Positions 18,197 through 25,629 of a DNA stretch of 64,000 nucleotides are shown in pieces. The notes under the pieces are model-generated. The model was not told the origin of the DNA. It worked only from the letters and a program-made list of their open reading frames with translations, and ran no database searches. Source of the DNA: Lysobacter stagni (GTDB lineage Bacteria; Pseudomonadota; Gammaproteobacteria; Xanthomonadales; Xanthomonadaceae); the NCBI RefSeq assembly GCF_030053425.1, contig NZ_JASGBI010000001.1, forward strand, positions 2,054,001-2,118,000. Reading direction: 5' to 3'. Within the stretch, counting starts at the first letter, position 1; each line of letters starts with the position of its first letter. A program made the translations under genes and the position numbers.

Positions 18197-18421
18197 TCAG
18201 GCGAACGCGTCGACGACGAGGATTTCCACCTCGTCCACTACCACGCGTTGGCCCGCGCGGATCTTGCAGGTCTTGCGCAGTTCGACCTCTCCATCCACGG
18301 ACACGGCGCCACTGGCGACGATGGCCTTGCCGGCGCCGCCGCTGTCGCACAGACCGACCAGCTTCAGCAGCTGGTTCAGCTCCACGTGGTCGCGGTCGAG
18401 TTCGAATTCGATGTGCTGCAT
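18197..18421 (-). CDS. S4-domain RNA-binding protein (YbcJ-like)
   Basis: This 74-residue protein is essentially one S4 RNA-binding domain: LNQLLKLVGLCDSGGAGKAI followed by GAVSVDGEVELRKTCKIRAG and a final beta strand. Small S4 proteins of the YbcJ type are found alone in many gammaproteobacteria and are thought to bind structured RNA. The start at 18421 gives a protein of family length. It lies downstream of the GIY-YIG gene in the same direction, with 26 bases between them. Confidence 0.88.
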   Translation of the reverse strand: MQHIEFELDRDHVELNQLLKLVGLCDSGGAGKAIVASGAVSVDGEVELRKTCKIRAGQRVVVDEVEILVVDAFA

Positions 18422-18447
18422 GGGACGGGTCGATGGCGCGGGGGAAC

Positions 18448-18750
18448 TCAGGGTCGCAGCGCGGCGATGGATTCGCAATGGGCGGGCAGGGCGGAATCGC
18501 ACAGGGCGCGCTTCTGCGCAGCCGTCAGTTGCTTGATCGCGTGCTCCGCGCGGCTGGCGGCGGAGCGGTCCGGATACGGGAACTGTGCCAGCAACCGCAC
18601 CGGCGGCCGCGAACGCGTATAGCGCGCGCCTTTGCCGGCTGCATGCTGCGCGTAGCGGCGCGCGACGTCGGTGGTGATGCCGGTGTACAGGCTGCCGTCG
18701 CCGCATTCCAGCAGGTACACGAACCAGCCGTTGTCGAGGGATGCGTTCAC
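18448..18750 (-). CDS. GIY-YIG endonuclease-domain protein (UPF0213/YhbQ-like)
   Basis: This 100-residue protein has a single GIY-YIG nuclease domain: FVYLLECGDGSLYTGITTDV (VYLL and YTG correspond to the GIY-YIG strands), then the Arg and Tyr of RRYAQH and the Glu of SRAEHAIKQL. Family members act on DNA or have unproven cellular roles. No ATG is available near the domain. I choose GTG 18750, whose bases overlap the stop of the upstream membrane gene in GTGA, a translational-coupling junction. Confidence 0.85.
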   Translation of the reverse strand: MNASLDNGWFVYLLECGDGSLYTGITTDVARRYAQHAAGKGARYTRSRPPVRLLAQFPYPDRSAASRAEHAIKQLTAAQKRALCDSALPAHCESIAALRP

Positions 18751-19337
18751 GGGAGGTAATCGTACAGGCGGTAGATCCACGAGACTTCGTAGATGATGGC
18801 GAATGCGACGAAGGCGCGGTGGAAGACTTCCGAGCGTACGCGCATGGCCACCAGGCACAGCACGACGAGCACCGCGTTGCGGATGGGGTACTCGATGCCG
18901 AAGTGGTGGTAGTACGGCTTGCCCTTGATGAGCGTGTCGATGAAGTCGATCACGTACAGCGCGGCCATGATCCCGAAGAACCAGGGGCGCCGTGACTGGA
19001 AGTAATCGCGCCAGCCGCTGTAGTCGGCCAGGTCGTCCGGGAACAGCAGCGTGCACAGCAGGAACAGCACCACCACGTACAGGATCAGGAACGCGTAGGA
19101 GGTGAACGTCCACGGGTGAACGCGCACCAGGCCGAACTCCCACCACCAGAAATGCACGATCAGGATGAACATCGAAAGCGCCCACCCCAGGTGCACGCCG
19201 TAGATGCGGTCGCGGCCGGGGTGCTGGACGAACTTGGCCATGCCCTTGAGCAGCGTCGTCAACGACAGGCCCAGCACGATGCCCAGCACGATGCGGATGT
19301 GCGTGAATTGCGGGTCGGTGGCGGTCGGGAGGTCCAT
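18747..19337 (-). CDS. Hypothetical membrane protein, about five helices
   Basis: This is a 196-residue inner-membrane protein without a recognised family. Hydrophobic segments lie at about residues 15-32, 50-70, 78-98, 118-135 and 150-190. ATG 19337 is preferred; another in-frame ATG at 19385 adds 16 polar residues, and neither has a strong ribosome site. The stop overlaps the GTG of the GIY-YIG gene by 4 bases, so the two are translated from one mRNA. It diverges from dbpA. Confidence 0.75.
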   Translation of the reverse strand: MDLPTATDPQFTHIRIVLGIVLGLSLTTLLKGMAKFVQHPGRDRIYGVHLGWALSMFILIVHFWWWEFGLVRVHPWTFTSYAFLILYVVVLFLLCTLLFPDDLADYSGWRDYFQSRRPWFFGIMAALYVIDFIDTLIKGKPYYHHFGIEYPIRNAVLVVLCLVAMRVRSEVFHRAFVAFAIIYEVSWIYRLYDYLP

Positions 19338-19431
19338 GCGAACGTCCGATGCGGCAGAACGGCCGGTGGCGGCAGGATAGGGCATGGGCCCGCAATGCGG
19401 CGCGCACGGGCATTAGCTGCGATCATGGCGC

Positions 19432-20820
19432 ATGTCCGACGCACTCCCCCACGATTTCGCCGACCTCGCGCTCGCGCCTGCCCTGCTGCAGGGCGTGCAG
19501 GCGCTGGGCTACACCCACATGACGCCGGTGCAGGCACACAGCCTGCCCGCGATCCTCGATGGCCGTGACCTCATCGCCCAGGCGCCCACCGGCAGCGGCA
19601 AGACGGCCGCTTTCGGGCTGGGCCTGTTGCAGCGCCTCGATGCCACGCAGGGCGGCACGCAGGCGATGGTGCTGTGTCCCACGCGTGAACTGGCCGATCA
19701 GGTGGGCAAGCAGTTGCGCAAGCTCGCCTTCGCGATACCGAACCTGAAGCTGTCGATCCTCTGCGGCGGCATGCCGCTGGGCCCGCAGCTGGCCTCGCTG
19801 GAGCATGCCCCGCACGTGGTGGTCGGCACGCCCGGACGCCTCCAGGAACTGCTGGGCAAGCGCGCGCTGGATGTCTCGCAGCTGCGCACGCTGGTGTTCG
19901 ACGAAGCCGACCGCATGCTCGACATGGGCTTCGAGGAACCCATCCGCGACATCGTCGGCCGAACGCCGAAGAGCCGCCAGGGCTTGCTGTTCTCCGCGAC
20001 GTTCCCGGAAGGCGTGCGAGCGATCAGCCGCACGATGCTGCGCGACCCGGTGGAAGTGACCGTGGAAGGCGGCGAACGCCATGCGGCCATCGAACAGCGT
20101 TTCCACGAAATAGACCCGGCGAAGAAGACGCCGCTGCTGGCTGCGCTGCTGCTGCAGGAGAAACCGGAATCGTGCGTGGTGTTCTGCAACATGCGCCGCG
20201 ACGTGGACGAAGTGGCGGCCTCGCTGGCGCACTACGGATTCGGCGCCCTGGCACTGCACGGCGACATGGAGCAGCGCGACCGCGACGAGGTGCTGGTGCG
20301 TTTCGCCAACCGCAGCTGCAGCGTGCTGGTGGCCAGCGACGTCGCCGCGCGCGGCCTCGACGTGAAGGAACTGGCCATGGTGGTGAACTACGACGTGCCC
20401 AGCGACCCGGACACCTACGTGCACCGCATCGGTCGCACCGGTCGCGCCGGCCGCGAAGGCGTGGCGGTGACGCTGTGCGGCCCGCGCGAGAAGGGGCGTG
20501 CCGACGCCATCGAAGCGCGCCAGGGCGCACCGTTGTCGTGGTACCGCACGGCACCGCTGGCCGGCAAACCCAATGGCGTTCCCGCCGCGGCGATGACCAC
20601 GTTGCGCATCGACGCCGGTCGCACCGACAAGCTGCGCCCGGGCGACATCCTGGGGGCGCTTACCGGCGATGCGGGACTGAAGGCGGATGCGATCGGCAAG
20701 ATCGACGTGTTTCCCACGCGTTCCTACGTGGCGATCGCGCGTGGCCAGGCGGCGCAGGCGCTGGCGCGTTTGCGCGAGGGGAAGATCAAGGGGCGGAAGT
20801 TCCGCGTCAGCAGGCTTTGA
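19432..20820 (+). CDS. dbpA: DEAD-box RNA helicase DbpA
   Basis: DbpA is an ATP-dependent RNA helicase that acts on 23S rRNA (helix 92) in large-subunit assembly. The 462-residue protein shows the Q motif (GYTHMTPVQA), Walker A APTGSGKT at residues 51-58, PTRELADQ, DEADRMLDMGF, motif III FSATFP, and motif VI HRIGRTGRAGR. It ends in the DbpA-specific RNA-binding domain (KLRPGDILGALTGDAGL, then RSYVAIARG) at about residues 395-462, which separates it from other DEAD proteins. It is a single-gene unit, followed by a large repeat region. Confidence 0.95.
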   Translation: MSDALPHDFADLALAPALLQGVQALGYTHMTPVQAHSLPAILDGRDLIAQAPTGSGKTAAFGLGLLQRLDATQGGTQAMVLCPTRELADQVGKQLRKLAFAIPNLKLSILCGGMPLGPQLASLEHAPHVVVGTPGRLQELLGKRALDVSQLRTLVFDEADRMLDMGFEEPIRDIVGRTPKSRQGLLFSATFPEGVRAISRTMLRDPVEVTVEGGERHAAIEQRFHEIDPAKKTPLLAALLLQEKPESCVVFCNMRRDVDEVAASLAHYGFGALALHGDMEQRDRDEVLVRFANRSCSVLVASDVAARGLDVKELAMVVNYDVPSDPDTYVHRIGRTGRAGREGVAVTLCGPREKGRADAIEARQGAPLSWYRTAPLAGKPNGVPAAAMTTLRIDAGRTDKLRPGDILGALTGDAGLKADAIGKIDVFPTRSYVAIARGQAAQALARLREGKIKGRKFRVSRL

Positions 20821-20860
20821 GCGAGGTTTAGGCTTCGGCCTTGGGCTTGGAGTTTGGTTT

Positions 20861-20951
20861 GCCGTTTGCCGTTGCTGTTGCCGTTTGCTGTTGCCGTTTG
20901 CAGTTGCAGTTGCAGTTGCAGTTGCAGTTGCAGGTGCAGGTGTCGCCGTTG
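20861..20951. repeat. Tandem hexamer array of element copy A
   Basis: Read on the minus strand this tract contains five consecutive CAACTG hexamers flanked by degenerate CAACAG and CAACGG units. It is the array end of structured element copy A. Equivalent arrays with different hexamers follow copies B and C. Confidence 0.85.
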
Positions 20952-20974
20952 CCATTGCCTTTGCTTTTTCCTTT

Positions 20975-21188
20975 CGCTCTTGCGACTTCGGGGCGAGCCG
21001 AGCACCGCAGCCGCACGAGGGCCGAAGAGCCGCCCATGTTTGAGCGGAGCGCAGCGTAGCGAGTTTGGGCGGCGTGCCCTCGTGCGGCGAGGAGCACAGG
21101 GAACCGCCGCGTAGCGGCGGATCGCGTAGGGAGCGGATGGTTTTGGTTACTTTTGCCGAAACAAAAGTAACCCGCTCGCTTGCGAGCG
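20975..21188 (-). repeat. Structured multi-hairpin repeat, copy A
   Basis: On the minus strand this copy contains, in order, a hairpin at 21173-21188, an 11-bp stem GGTTACTTTTG/CAAAAGTAACC (21162-21172 with 21145-21155), a CCGCCGC/GCGGCGG hairpin, a 13-bp stem (21076-21088 paired with 21010-21022) enclosing a GCCGCCCA/TGGGCGGC stem, and then CGAAGTCGCAAGAG. The hexamer array follows. Copies B (21398-21612) and C (55248-55452) share this layout. Open frames through it shift between copies, so I regard it as non-coding. Confidence 0.85.
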
Positions 21189-21224
21189 CAAGCTGTTGCT
21201 GTTGATGTCGACGTTGTTGAAGCT

Positions 21225-21354
21225 CGTCATTCCCGCGAAGGCGGGAATCCAACCTTCAGTCATCGCACTCTTTTCGAAGGCCGCGATACGCCGGGCGCGT
21301 GGATAGTGCCGCCATGCGGCGGCCCAGAAGACCCCGCCTTCGCGGGAACGACGG
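21225..21354. repeat. REP-like inverted pair, CGTCATTCCCGCG family, copy 1
   Basis: Arms at 21225-21249 (CGTCATTCCCGCGAAGGCGG) and 21332-21354 are inverted copies enclosing about 80 bases that include CTTCGAAGG-type sequence. A related element in the opposite orientation is at 32404-32509. It lies between structured elements A and B. Confidence 0.75.
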
Positions 21355-21397
21355 CACCTGCTGCAAAGGCAACGGCACCCAGCAGAAGCAAAAGCTT

Positions 21398-21612
21398 CCG
21401 CCCGAAAACGGGCGGGTTACTTTTGTCTTGGCAAAAGTAACCAAAACCGTGGGCTCCCTACGCGATCCGCCGCTGCGCGGCGGTCCCCTGCGCTCCTCGC
21501 CGGAAAAGGGGCGTCGCCCAAACTCGCGCCGCTACGCGGCACTCAAACAGTGGGCGACTCTTCGCCCTTTTCCGGCTCCGGTGCTCGGCTCGCTCCGAAG
21601 TCGCAAGAGCAA
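21398..21612 (+). repeat. Structured multi-hairpin repeat, copy B
   Basis: The order is a CCGCCCG/CGGGCGG hairpin (21398-21415), GGTTACTTTTG/CAAAAGTAACC (21415-21425 with 21432-21442), a CCGCCGC/GCGGCGG hairpin, and an outer stem of 21499-21513 with 21563-21576 (GCCGGAAAAGGGGCG and CGCCCTTTTCCGGC). The inner stem GTCGCCCA/TGGGCGAC is at 21513-21520 with 21551-21558. Both stem 3 parts differ in sequence from copies A and C yet remain complementary. The conserved 3' end CGAAGTCGCAAGAG leads into the array. Confidence 0.85.
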
Positions 21613-21755
21613 CGGCCGGAGCAACAACCAGAGCAACGGCCGGAGCAACGGCCGGAGCAACGGCCGAAGCAACGGCCGAAGCAACGGCCGAAGCAACAGC
21701 CGGAGCAACGGCCGGAGCAACGGCCGAAGCAACAGCCGAAGCAACAGCCGAAGCA
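21609..21755 (+). repeat. Tandem 12-base array of element copy B
   Basis: About twelve copies of a 12-base unit (AGCAACGGCCGG or AGCAACGGCCGA, with some AGCAACAGCCGA) run without interruption. Each unit contains one CAACGG or CAACAG hexamer, linking it to the hexamer arrays of copies A and C. Confidence 0.88.
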
Positions 21756-21802
21756 GTGCATTGCGCAGAGCGCAGGGAAAGGCGCGAGACAACCGAAACA
21801 AT

Positions 21803-21824
21803 GATCCCCGCTTTCGCGGGGATC
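21803..21824. terminator. Palindrome ahead of the doxX 3' end
   Basis: GATCCCCGC and GCGGGGATC form a perfect 9-bp stem with a TTTC loop, 28 bases beyond the stop codon of the minus-strand DoxX gene. It resembles REP-type palindromes and could terminate that transcript. Confidence 0.4.
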
Positions 21825-21851
21825 ACGGCAGAAGCGATGTGGCGAGCCAGC

Positions 21852-22247
21852 TCAGCGCTGGTTGAACGCCCACCTGCCCGGCCCCAGCAGCGCGATCGCC
21901 ACCGCCGTGCACAGGTACATCAGCTGCAGCTCGATCGCCCAGCCGCCCTGCTCGTTGAGGCGGCCGAAATCCCCCTGGTGCACCAGGTACAGCGCGAACA
22001 CCATGTTGATGGCGATCAGGATCCCGCCGATGCGCGAGAAGAAACCGGTGATGACCAGCAGCGGTGCGACCACCTCGCCGATGATCACGCCATAGGCGAA
22101 GAACGCGGGGAACCCCTGCGTTTCGACCAGTTGGAAGATGCCGGGCAGCCCGCCGTCGAGCTTGGAGATGCCGTGCAGGAAAACCAGAACGCCGAGCGAG
22201 ATGCGGAGAATCAGCTTGCCGATGTCTTGCTGGGTGCTGCCGTTCAT
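21852..22247 (-). CDS. DoxX-family membrane protein
   Basis: This 131-residue DoxX-family protein has four hydrophobic helices. Family features are LILRISLGVLVFLHGISKL at the N-terminus and FFAYGVIIGEVVAPLLVITG in helix 2. DoxX proteins are linked to redox and sulfur or oxidative-stress functions, but the biochemical role is mostly unproven. It lies 66 bases downstream of the gspB-like gene in the same direction. Confidence 0.9.
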   Translation of the reverse strand: MNGSTQQDIGKLILRISLGVLVFLHGISKLDGGLPGIFQLVETQGFPAFFAYGVIIGEVVAPLLVITGFFSRIGGILIAINMVFALYLVHQGDFGRLNEQGGWAIELQLMYLCTAVAIALLGPGRWAFNQR

Positions 22248-22313
22248 TGCGGTACCCCGGGTTGGTCGGACAGGCGGATGGTCACGCCAGCGCGCGGTCG
22301 GCGCAAGCGGTCC

Positions 22314-23033
22314 TCAGCGCAGGGGCAGGGACAGGCGCCGGCCGTGCCAGTCCAGGATCACTCCGTCCGCGGCGATCTCCTGGACCACGGCATCGCCCAC
22401 GCGATCGCCCTGGCCGACACGGGTACCGTCGATGATGGCGAAGCGCTGGTCGGGGGTGGGTCCCCACATGTGCATGCTGATTTTCAGCGCCGGCAGCTGT
22501 TCGCGCTCGCCGGGCGACAGGTCGGACAGGCGGACCGGATCGCCAGCCGGTGAGGTCATGGCCTGATACGTGGGCTGCGGAGCCACGGGCGGGGGCATCT
22601 CGACCGCTGTGGGGCTGGGTTGGGGCGACACGGCGTTTGCGGGCAGCGACGCCACCGGTGCAGCGACGACGACCGGTGCAGGCGCAGGCGCGACCTGCGT
22701 CGGCACGGCAGGCGCGGGCCTGCGCACGACGGGTTCCGGCGGTGGCGCCCCGACGACGAGCGCCGGCGATCGCGCGGGAGGCGTGGGTTCGGCGTTCACC
22801 GCCGGGGGCTGGGCGGCGAATCCGGCCGCCGGGACCGTCCGGCTCGCCCACTGGCTCCATGCCAGCACGGTGATGGCCAGCAGCAGGGCGCTTCCGGCGA
22901 ACCAGGCCGGCCAGAGGCGGCGTGGCGCGGCGCTGGCACGCACCAACGGAGGCAGTTCCGCACGCAGGTCCGGCACTTCACCGCGACGGCGTTCGGCTTC
23001 GGACTTGCGCAGGGCGTCGAGGATCAGCGACAT
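22314..23033 (-). CDS. gspB: GspB-like type II secretion accessory protein
   Basis: This 239-residue inner-membrane protein matches the GspB/ExeB/PulB pattern. It has a short cytoplasmic N-terminus (MSLILDALRKSEAERRRGEV), one transmembrane helix at about residues 45-60, a long Pro/Ala-rich periplasmic linker, and a C-terminal beta domain (ALKISMHMWGPTPDQRFAII, then GVILDWHGRRLSLPLR) homologous to the HR domain of GspC. With GspA it helps the GspD secretin assemble through peptidoglycan. gspA ends 4 bases upstream, so the pair is an operon. No other gsp genes are in the window. Confidence 0.85.
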   Translation of the reverse strand: MSLILDALRKSEAERRRGEVPDLRAELPPLVRASAAPRRLWPAWFAGSALLLAITVLAWSQWASRTVPAAGFAAQPPAVNAEPTPPARSPALVVGAPPPEPVVRRPAPAVPTQVAPAPAPVVVAAPVASLPANAVSPQPSPTAVEMPPPVAPQPTYQAMTSPAGDPVRLSDLSPGEREQLPALKISMHMWGPTPDQRFAIIDGTRVGQGDRVGDAVVQEIAADGVILDWHGRRLSLPLR

Positions 23034-23037
23034 CGGC

Positions 23038-24315
23038 TCACTCCGTTCCTCTTGCCCGCGATGCGGTCGGCGTGCTCGCCGCCAATGCCATCAGGGTGGC
23101 GGGGCCGACCCTGCCGTCGTCGGCAAGCCCGTGGTCGCGCTGGAAGCGACGCACCGCGTCCTGCAGGTCGGCTTCGAACCGTGCCGGGCCATCGGCGTGC
23201 AACGGCACGTAGTCCGGCTGGAGCTGCTGGCGCACCCATTCCACCACCGGTCCACTCGCGCCCGGCTGCAGCGGCTCGGCGCGCAGCGCGGCGGCGAAGG
23301 CTTCCGCGTCCAGGCCCACGGGGGCGGGGGCGGGGAGCGGCTGCGGGGCCGGTTTCGGTGCGACGACGGCCGTCGTGACGGGCTTGGCGACGACCGGCGT
23401 CCGCGTCCACCACCCGGCGGCCGAGGCGACGGCGACCAGCGCCAGGGCCAGTGCCACCACCGGAACGGCGATGAGCCAGCCGCGACCCCGCCGCGCGGTC
23501 CGCGCCGGCAGCACTTCCGCGGCGGCGCGATCGACCCAGCGGGCATCCAGGCGCGCGACGTCGTGCGCGTAACCCGCCAGCAGGCTGCGTTCGGCGATGG
23601 CGTTGATCAGGCGCGGCACACCGCCGGAATGCGCGTGCACGCGCTTGAGCGCGGAGGCGTCGAACGGAAAACGCTGGCCACCGGCGATGCGGAAGCGGTG
23701 GCGCAGGTACTCGGCGGTTTCGGCCGCGTCGAGCGGCGTGAGGTGATAGCGCGCGGTGATGCGCTGCGCCAGCTGACGCATGTCCTCGCGCGCCAGGATG
23801 GTGCGCAGTTCCGGCTGCGCCAGCAGCACGATCTGCAGCAGCTTCTGCGTCGGCGTTTCCAGGTTGGTGAGCAGCCGCACCTGCTCCAGTGCGTCGACGG
23901 ACAGGTTCTGTGCTTCGTCGATCACCAGCACCACGCGCAGGCCCTGCGCATAGGCCTCCAGCAGGAAAGCGTTGAGCGCATCGACCAGCGCCTTGACGCT
24001 GCCGCGACGACCTTCCAGGTCGATGTGGAGTTCCTCGCACATCGTTTCCAGCAGTTCGACGGGCGTCAGGCGCGGGTTGAGCACCAGCGCCACGCGTGTG
24101 TTCTGCGGTACCTGTTCGAGCAGCAGGCGGCACAGGGTCGTCTTGCCCGTGCCCACTTCGCCCGTGAGCTGCACGAATCCGCCGCCACCGCCCTGCGTGA
24201 TGCCGAACAGGAGGTGGGCGAGCGCATCGCGATGGCGCTCGCTGAGGAACACGAAACGTGGGTCCGGCGTGATCGAGAACGGAGGCTCGGTCAGGCCGTA
24301 GTGCTCCAGGTACAT
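23038..24315 (-). CDS. gspA: GspA/ExeA-like AAA ATPase
   Basis: This 425-residue protein has an N-terminal cytoplasmic AAA ATPase domain with Walker A GEVGTGKT at 52-59 and Walker B VVLVIDEAQN with Asp133 and Glu134. A transmembrane helix lies at about 275-297, followed by a Pro-rich linker and a C-terminal peptidoglycan-binding domain (LQDAVRRFQRDHGLADDGRV). This domain order is diagnostic for ExeA/GspA, which remodels peptidoglycan for secretin insertion. It is the first gene of the gspA-gspB unit. Confidence 0.9.
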   Translation of the reverse strand: MYLEHYGLTEPPFSITPDPRFVFLSERHRDALAHLLFGITQGGGGGFVQLTGEVGTGKTTLCRLLLEQVPQNTRVALVLNPRLTPVELLETMCEELHIDLEGRRGSVKALVDALNAFLLEAYAQGLRVVLVIDEAQNLSVDALEQVRLLTNLETPTQKLLQIVLLAQPELRTILAREDMRQLAQRITARYHLTPLDAAETAEYLRHRFRIAGGQRFPFDASALKRVHAHSGGVPRLINAIAERSLLAGYAHDVARLDARWVDRAAAEVLPARTARRGRGWLIAVPVVALALALVAVASAAGWWTRTPVVAKPVTTAVVAPKPAPQPLPAPAPVGLDAEAFAAALRAEPLQPGASGPVVEWVRQQLQPDYVPLHADGPARFEADLQDAVRRFQRDHGLADDGRVGPATLMALAASTPTASRARGTE

Positions 24316-24367
24316 GCGTCTCCCACGGGACGGGACTCCGCCGCGACATTACTACGAGAACGCCGGT

Positions 24368-25309
24368 TCATTCCGCCGCGCCCTTCGCCTCCGCGGTGCC
24401 CAGTACCTCCGGATGCTGCAGCGGGCGCGGCTTGCCCAGCAGCGGGTGGATGAACACGGCGGCCAGGATGATCGCCACGCCCGCATAGAACACGCCGGTG
24501 AGCTCGCGCTGCTCGCCCAGCAGCAGCGCGGCCAGGACGATGGCGTAGACCGGTTCCAGATTCACCGCCAGCTGCTGCGAGAACGCGCTCATGTGGCGCA
24601 GCGCCACCAGCGACAGCGTGAACGGGAGCAACGTGCAGGCCAGCGCCAGGCCCAGCAGCAGGGTGAGGTCGTGCGCCGAGGGCGTCACCAGCAACGGGCC
24701 GGCGAAGACGGGGAACAGCACCGGCATTACCGGCGCCAGCAATGTCAGCGTGACCACGCCCGCGCCGAGTTCCAGCGCCGTCACGGTGAGCGGATCGGCA
24801 TGTTCGACCATGCGCTTGTTGAGCGAACCGAACACCGCCACGAACAGCGCCGACAGTGCGCCCACCGCGATGCCCGCGCGCATGCCCGCCGGCACGCCGC
24901 CGACCACCAGCACCACGCCCGGCAGCACCATCAGGCCCAGCGCGAGTTCGCGCTTTGAGAAGCGCGTGCGCGTCAGCCACGGTTCGATCATCGCCACGAA
25001 CACCGTGCCCAGCGCCATGCACGTGGCGCCGACGGATGCGTTGGACAGCTTGATCGCGCCGTAGAAGGTGAGCCAGTGCAGCGCGACCAGCGCGCCGATG
25101 CCGGCATAGGCCAGCATCAGCTTCGGCGACATCGAACGCAGCCCGCGCCAGACGCGCGGCACCAGCGCCAGCGCGGCCACCACCAGCAGCATCCGCCACC
25201 ACACCAGCGGCAGCGCGGGCAGGGTGATGAGCTTGCCCAGGATCGCGGTGAATCCCCACAGCAGCACGCAGAAGTGGATTTGCAGTTGCGCCTTGCTGGT
25301 GGGGGTCAT
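24368..25309 (-). CDS. EamA/DMT-family transporter
   Basis: This 313-residue protein has ten hydrophobic helices in two EamA repeats and belongs to the drug/metabolite transporter superfamily. The repeat start LLWGFTAILGKLITLP and the second-half segment LGLALACTLLPFTLSLVALR are typical. Members export amino acids or other small metabolites; the substrate is not visible. ATG 25309 begins MTPTSKAQLQ, the usual short N-terminus. An ATG at 25342 adds 11 residues, and neither start has a clear ribosome site. Confidence 0.85.
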   Translation of the reverse strand: MTPTSKAQLQIHFCVLLWGFTAILGKLITLPALPLVWWRMLLVVAALALVPRVWRGLRSMSPKLMLAYAGIGALVALHWLTFYGAIKLSNASVGATCMALGTVFVAMIEPWLTRTRFSKRELALGLMVLPGVVLVVGGVPAGMRAGIAVGALSALFVAVFGSLNKRMVEHADPLTVTALELGAGVVTLTLLAPVMPVLFPVFAGPLLVTPSAHDLTLLLGLALACTLLPFTLSLVALRHMSAFSQQLAVNLEPVYAIVLAALLLGEQRELTGVFYAGVAIILAAVFIHPLLGKPRPLQHPEVLGTAEAKGAAE

Positions 25310-25457
25310 GCGGGGGGATCGGATCGGCGGAAAGGTGGACATTGTCGCCGGTGCGGGGGAGTCGTTGGCGCGCCTGTGCCTTCGCGCCCGCGGACCTGCC
25401 GCCGTGCTTGGGTCGCCCCGTTTGCCGTCCTTGGCGGAACCGATCCGGCTCCGGACA

Positions 25458-25510
25458 GCCCGGCCCGGCCATCCATGGCCGGGCGTTCGTCAGGCCACGC
25501 GGCATGCCGC
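25458..25510. repeat. GC-rich palindromic repeat, copy 1
   Basis: This block contains GCCCGGCCATCCATGGCCGG (a hairpin around CCAT/ATGG), then a GGGCGTTCG block and a CACGCGGCATGCCGCG block. The same sequence with few changes occurs in the opposite orientation at 62321-62376. It is a two-copy intergenic repeat of REP type. Confidence 0.75.
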
Positions 25511-25551
25511 GTAAGCGGCCTGACTCACCCGCGTAAACGGCCTGACTCACC
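25508..25551. repeat. 22-base direct repeat upstream of the TonB receptor
   Basis: CGCGTAAGCGGCCTGACTCA plus CC occurs twice head to tail (25508-25529 and 25530-25551) with one base difference. It directly follows the palindromic repeat and precedes the receptor promoter by about 18 bases. Confidence 0.7.
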
Positions 25552-25568
25552 CGGATCAGCACAGCGAA

Positions 25569-25597
25569 TTGCCAAATTCTTAACAATACGCTTTAGT
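25569..25597 (+). promoter_or_regulatory. Candidate sigma-70 promoter of the TonB receptor
   Basis: TTGCCA at 25569-25574 and TTTAGT at 25592-25597 are spaced 17 bases apart in a locally AT-rich stretch of an otherwise GC-rich intergenic region, about 33 bases before the receptor start codon. The assignment rests on pattern and position only. Confidence 0.45.
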
Positions 25598-25629
25598 CTG
25601 GTCGCACTTCGCTCTGGGGAGAGAGACCC

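Noticed and set aside
20861..21188. Possible insertion sequence or transposase at the repeat cluster
   Set aside because: No frame resembles a transposase, no target-site duplication was seen, and the element is far shorter than known IS families.
21299..21865. Open frame through structured repeat B giving an Asn/Ser/Gly/Arg repeat protein
   Set aside because: The repetitive tail is just translation of the 12-base array, the frame is not kept in copies A and C, and there is no ribosome site.
23024..24349. 441-codon frame overlapping gspA on the same strand
   Set aside because: Its translation is Arg/Ala/Gly-rich without motifs, while the gspA frame has Walker A/B and a peptidoglycan-binding domain.
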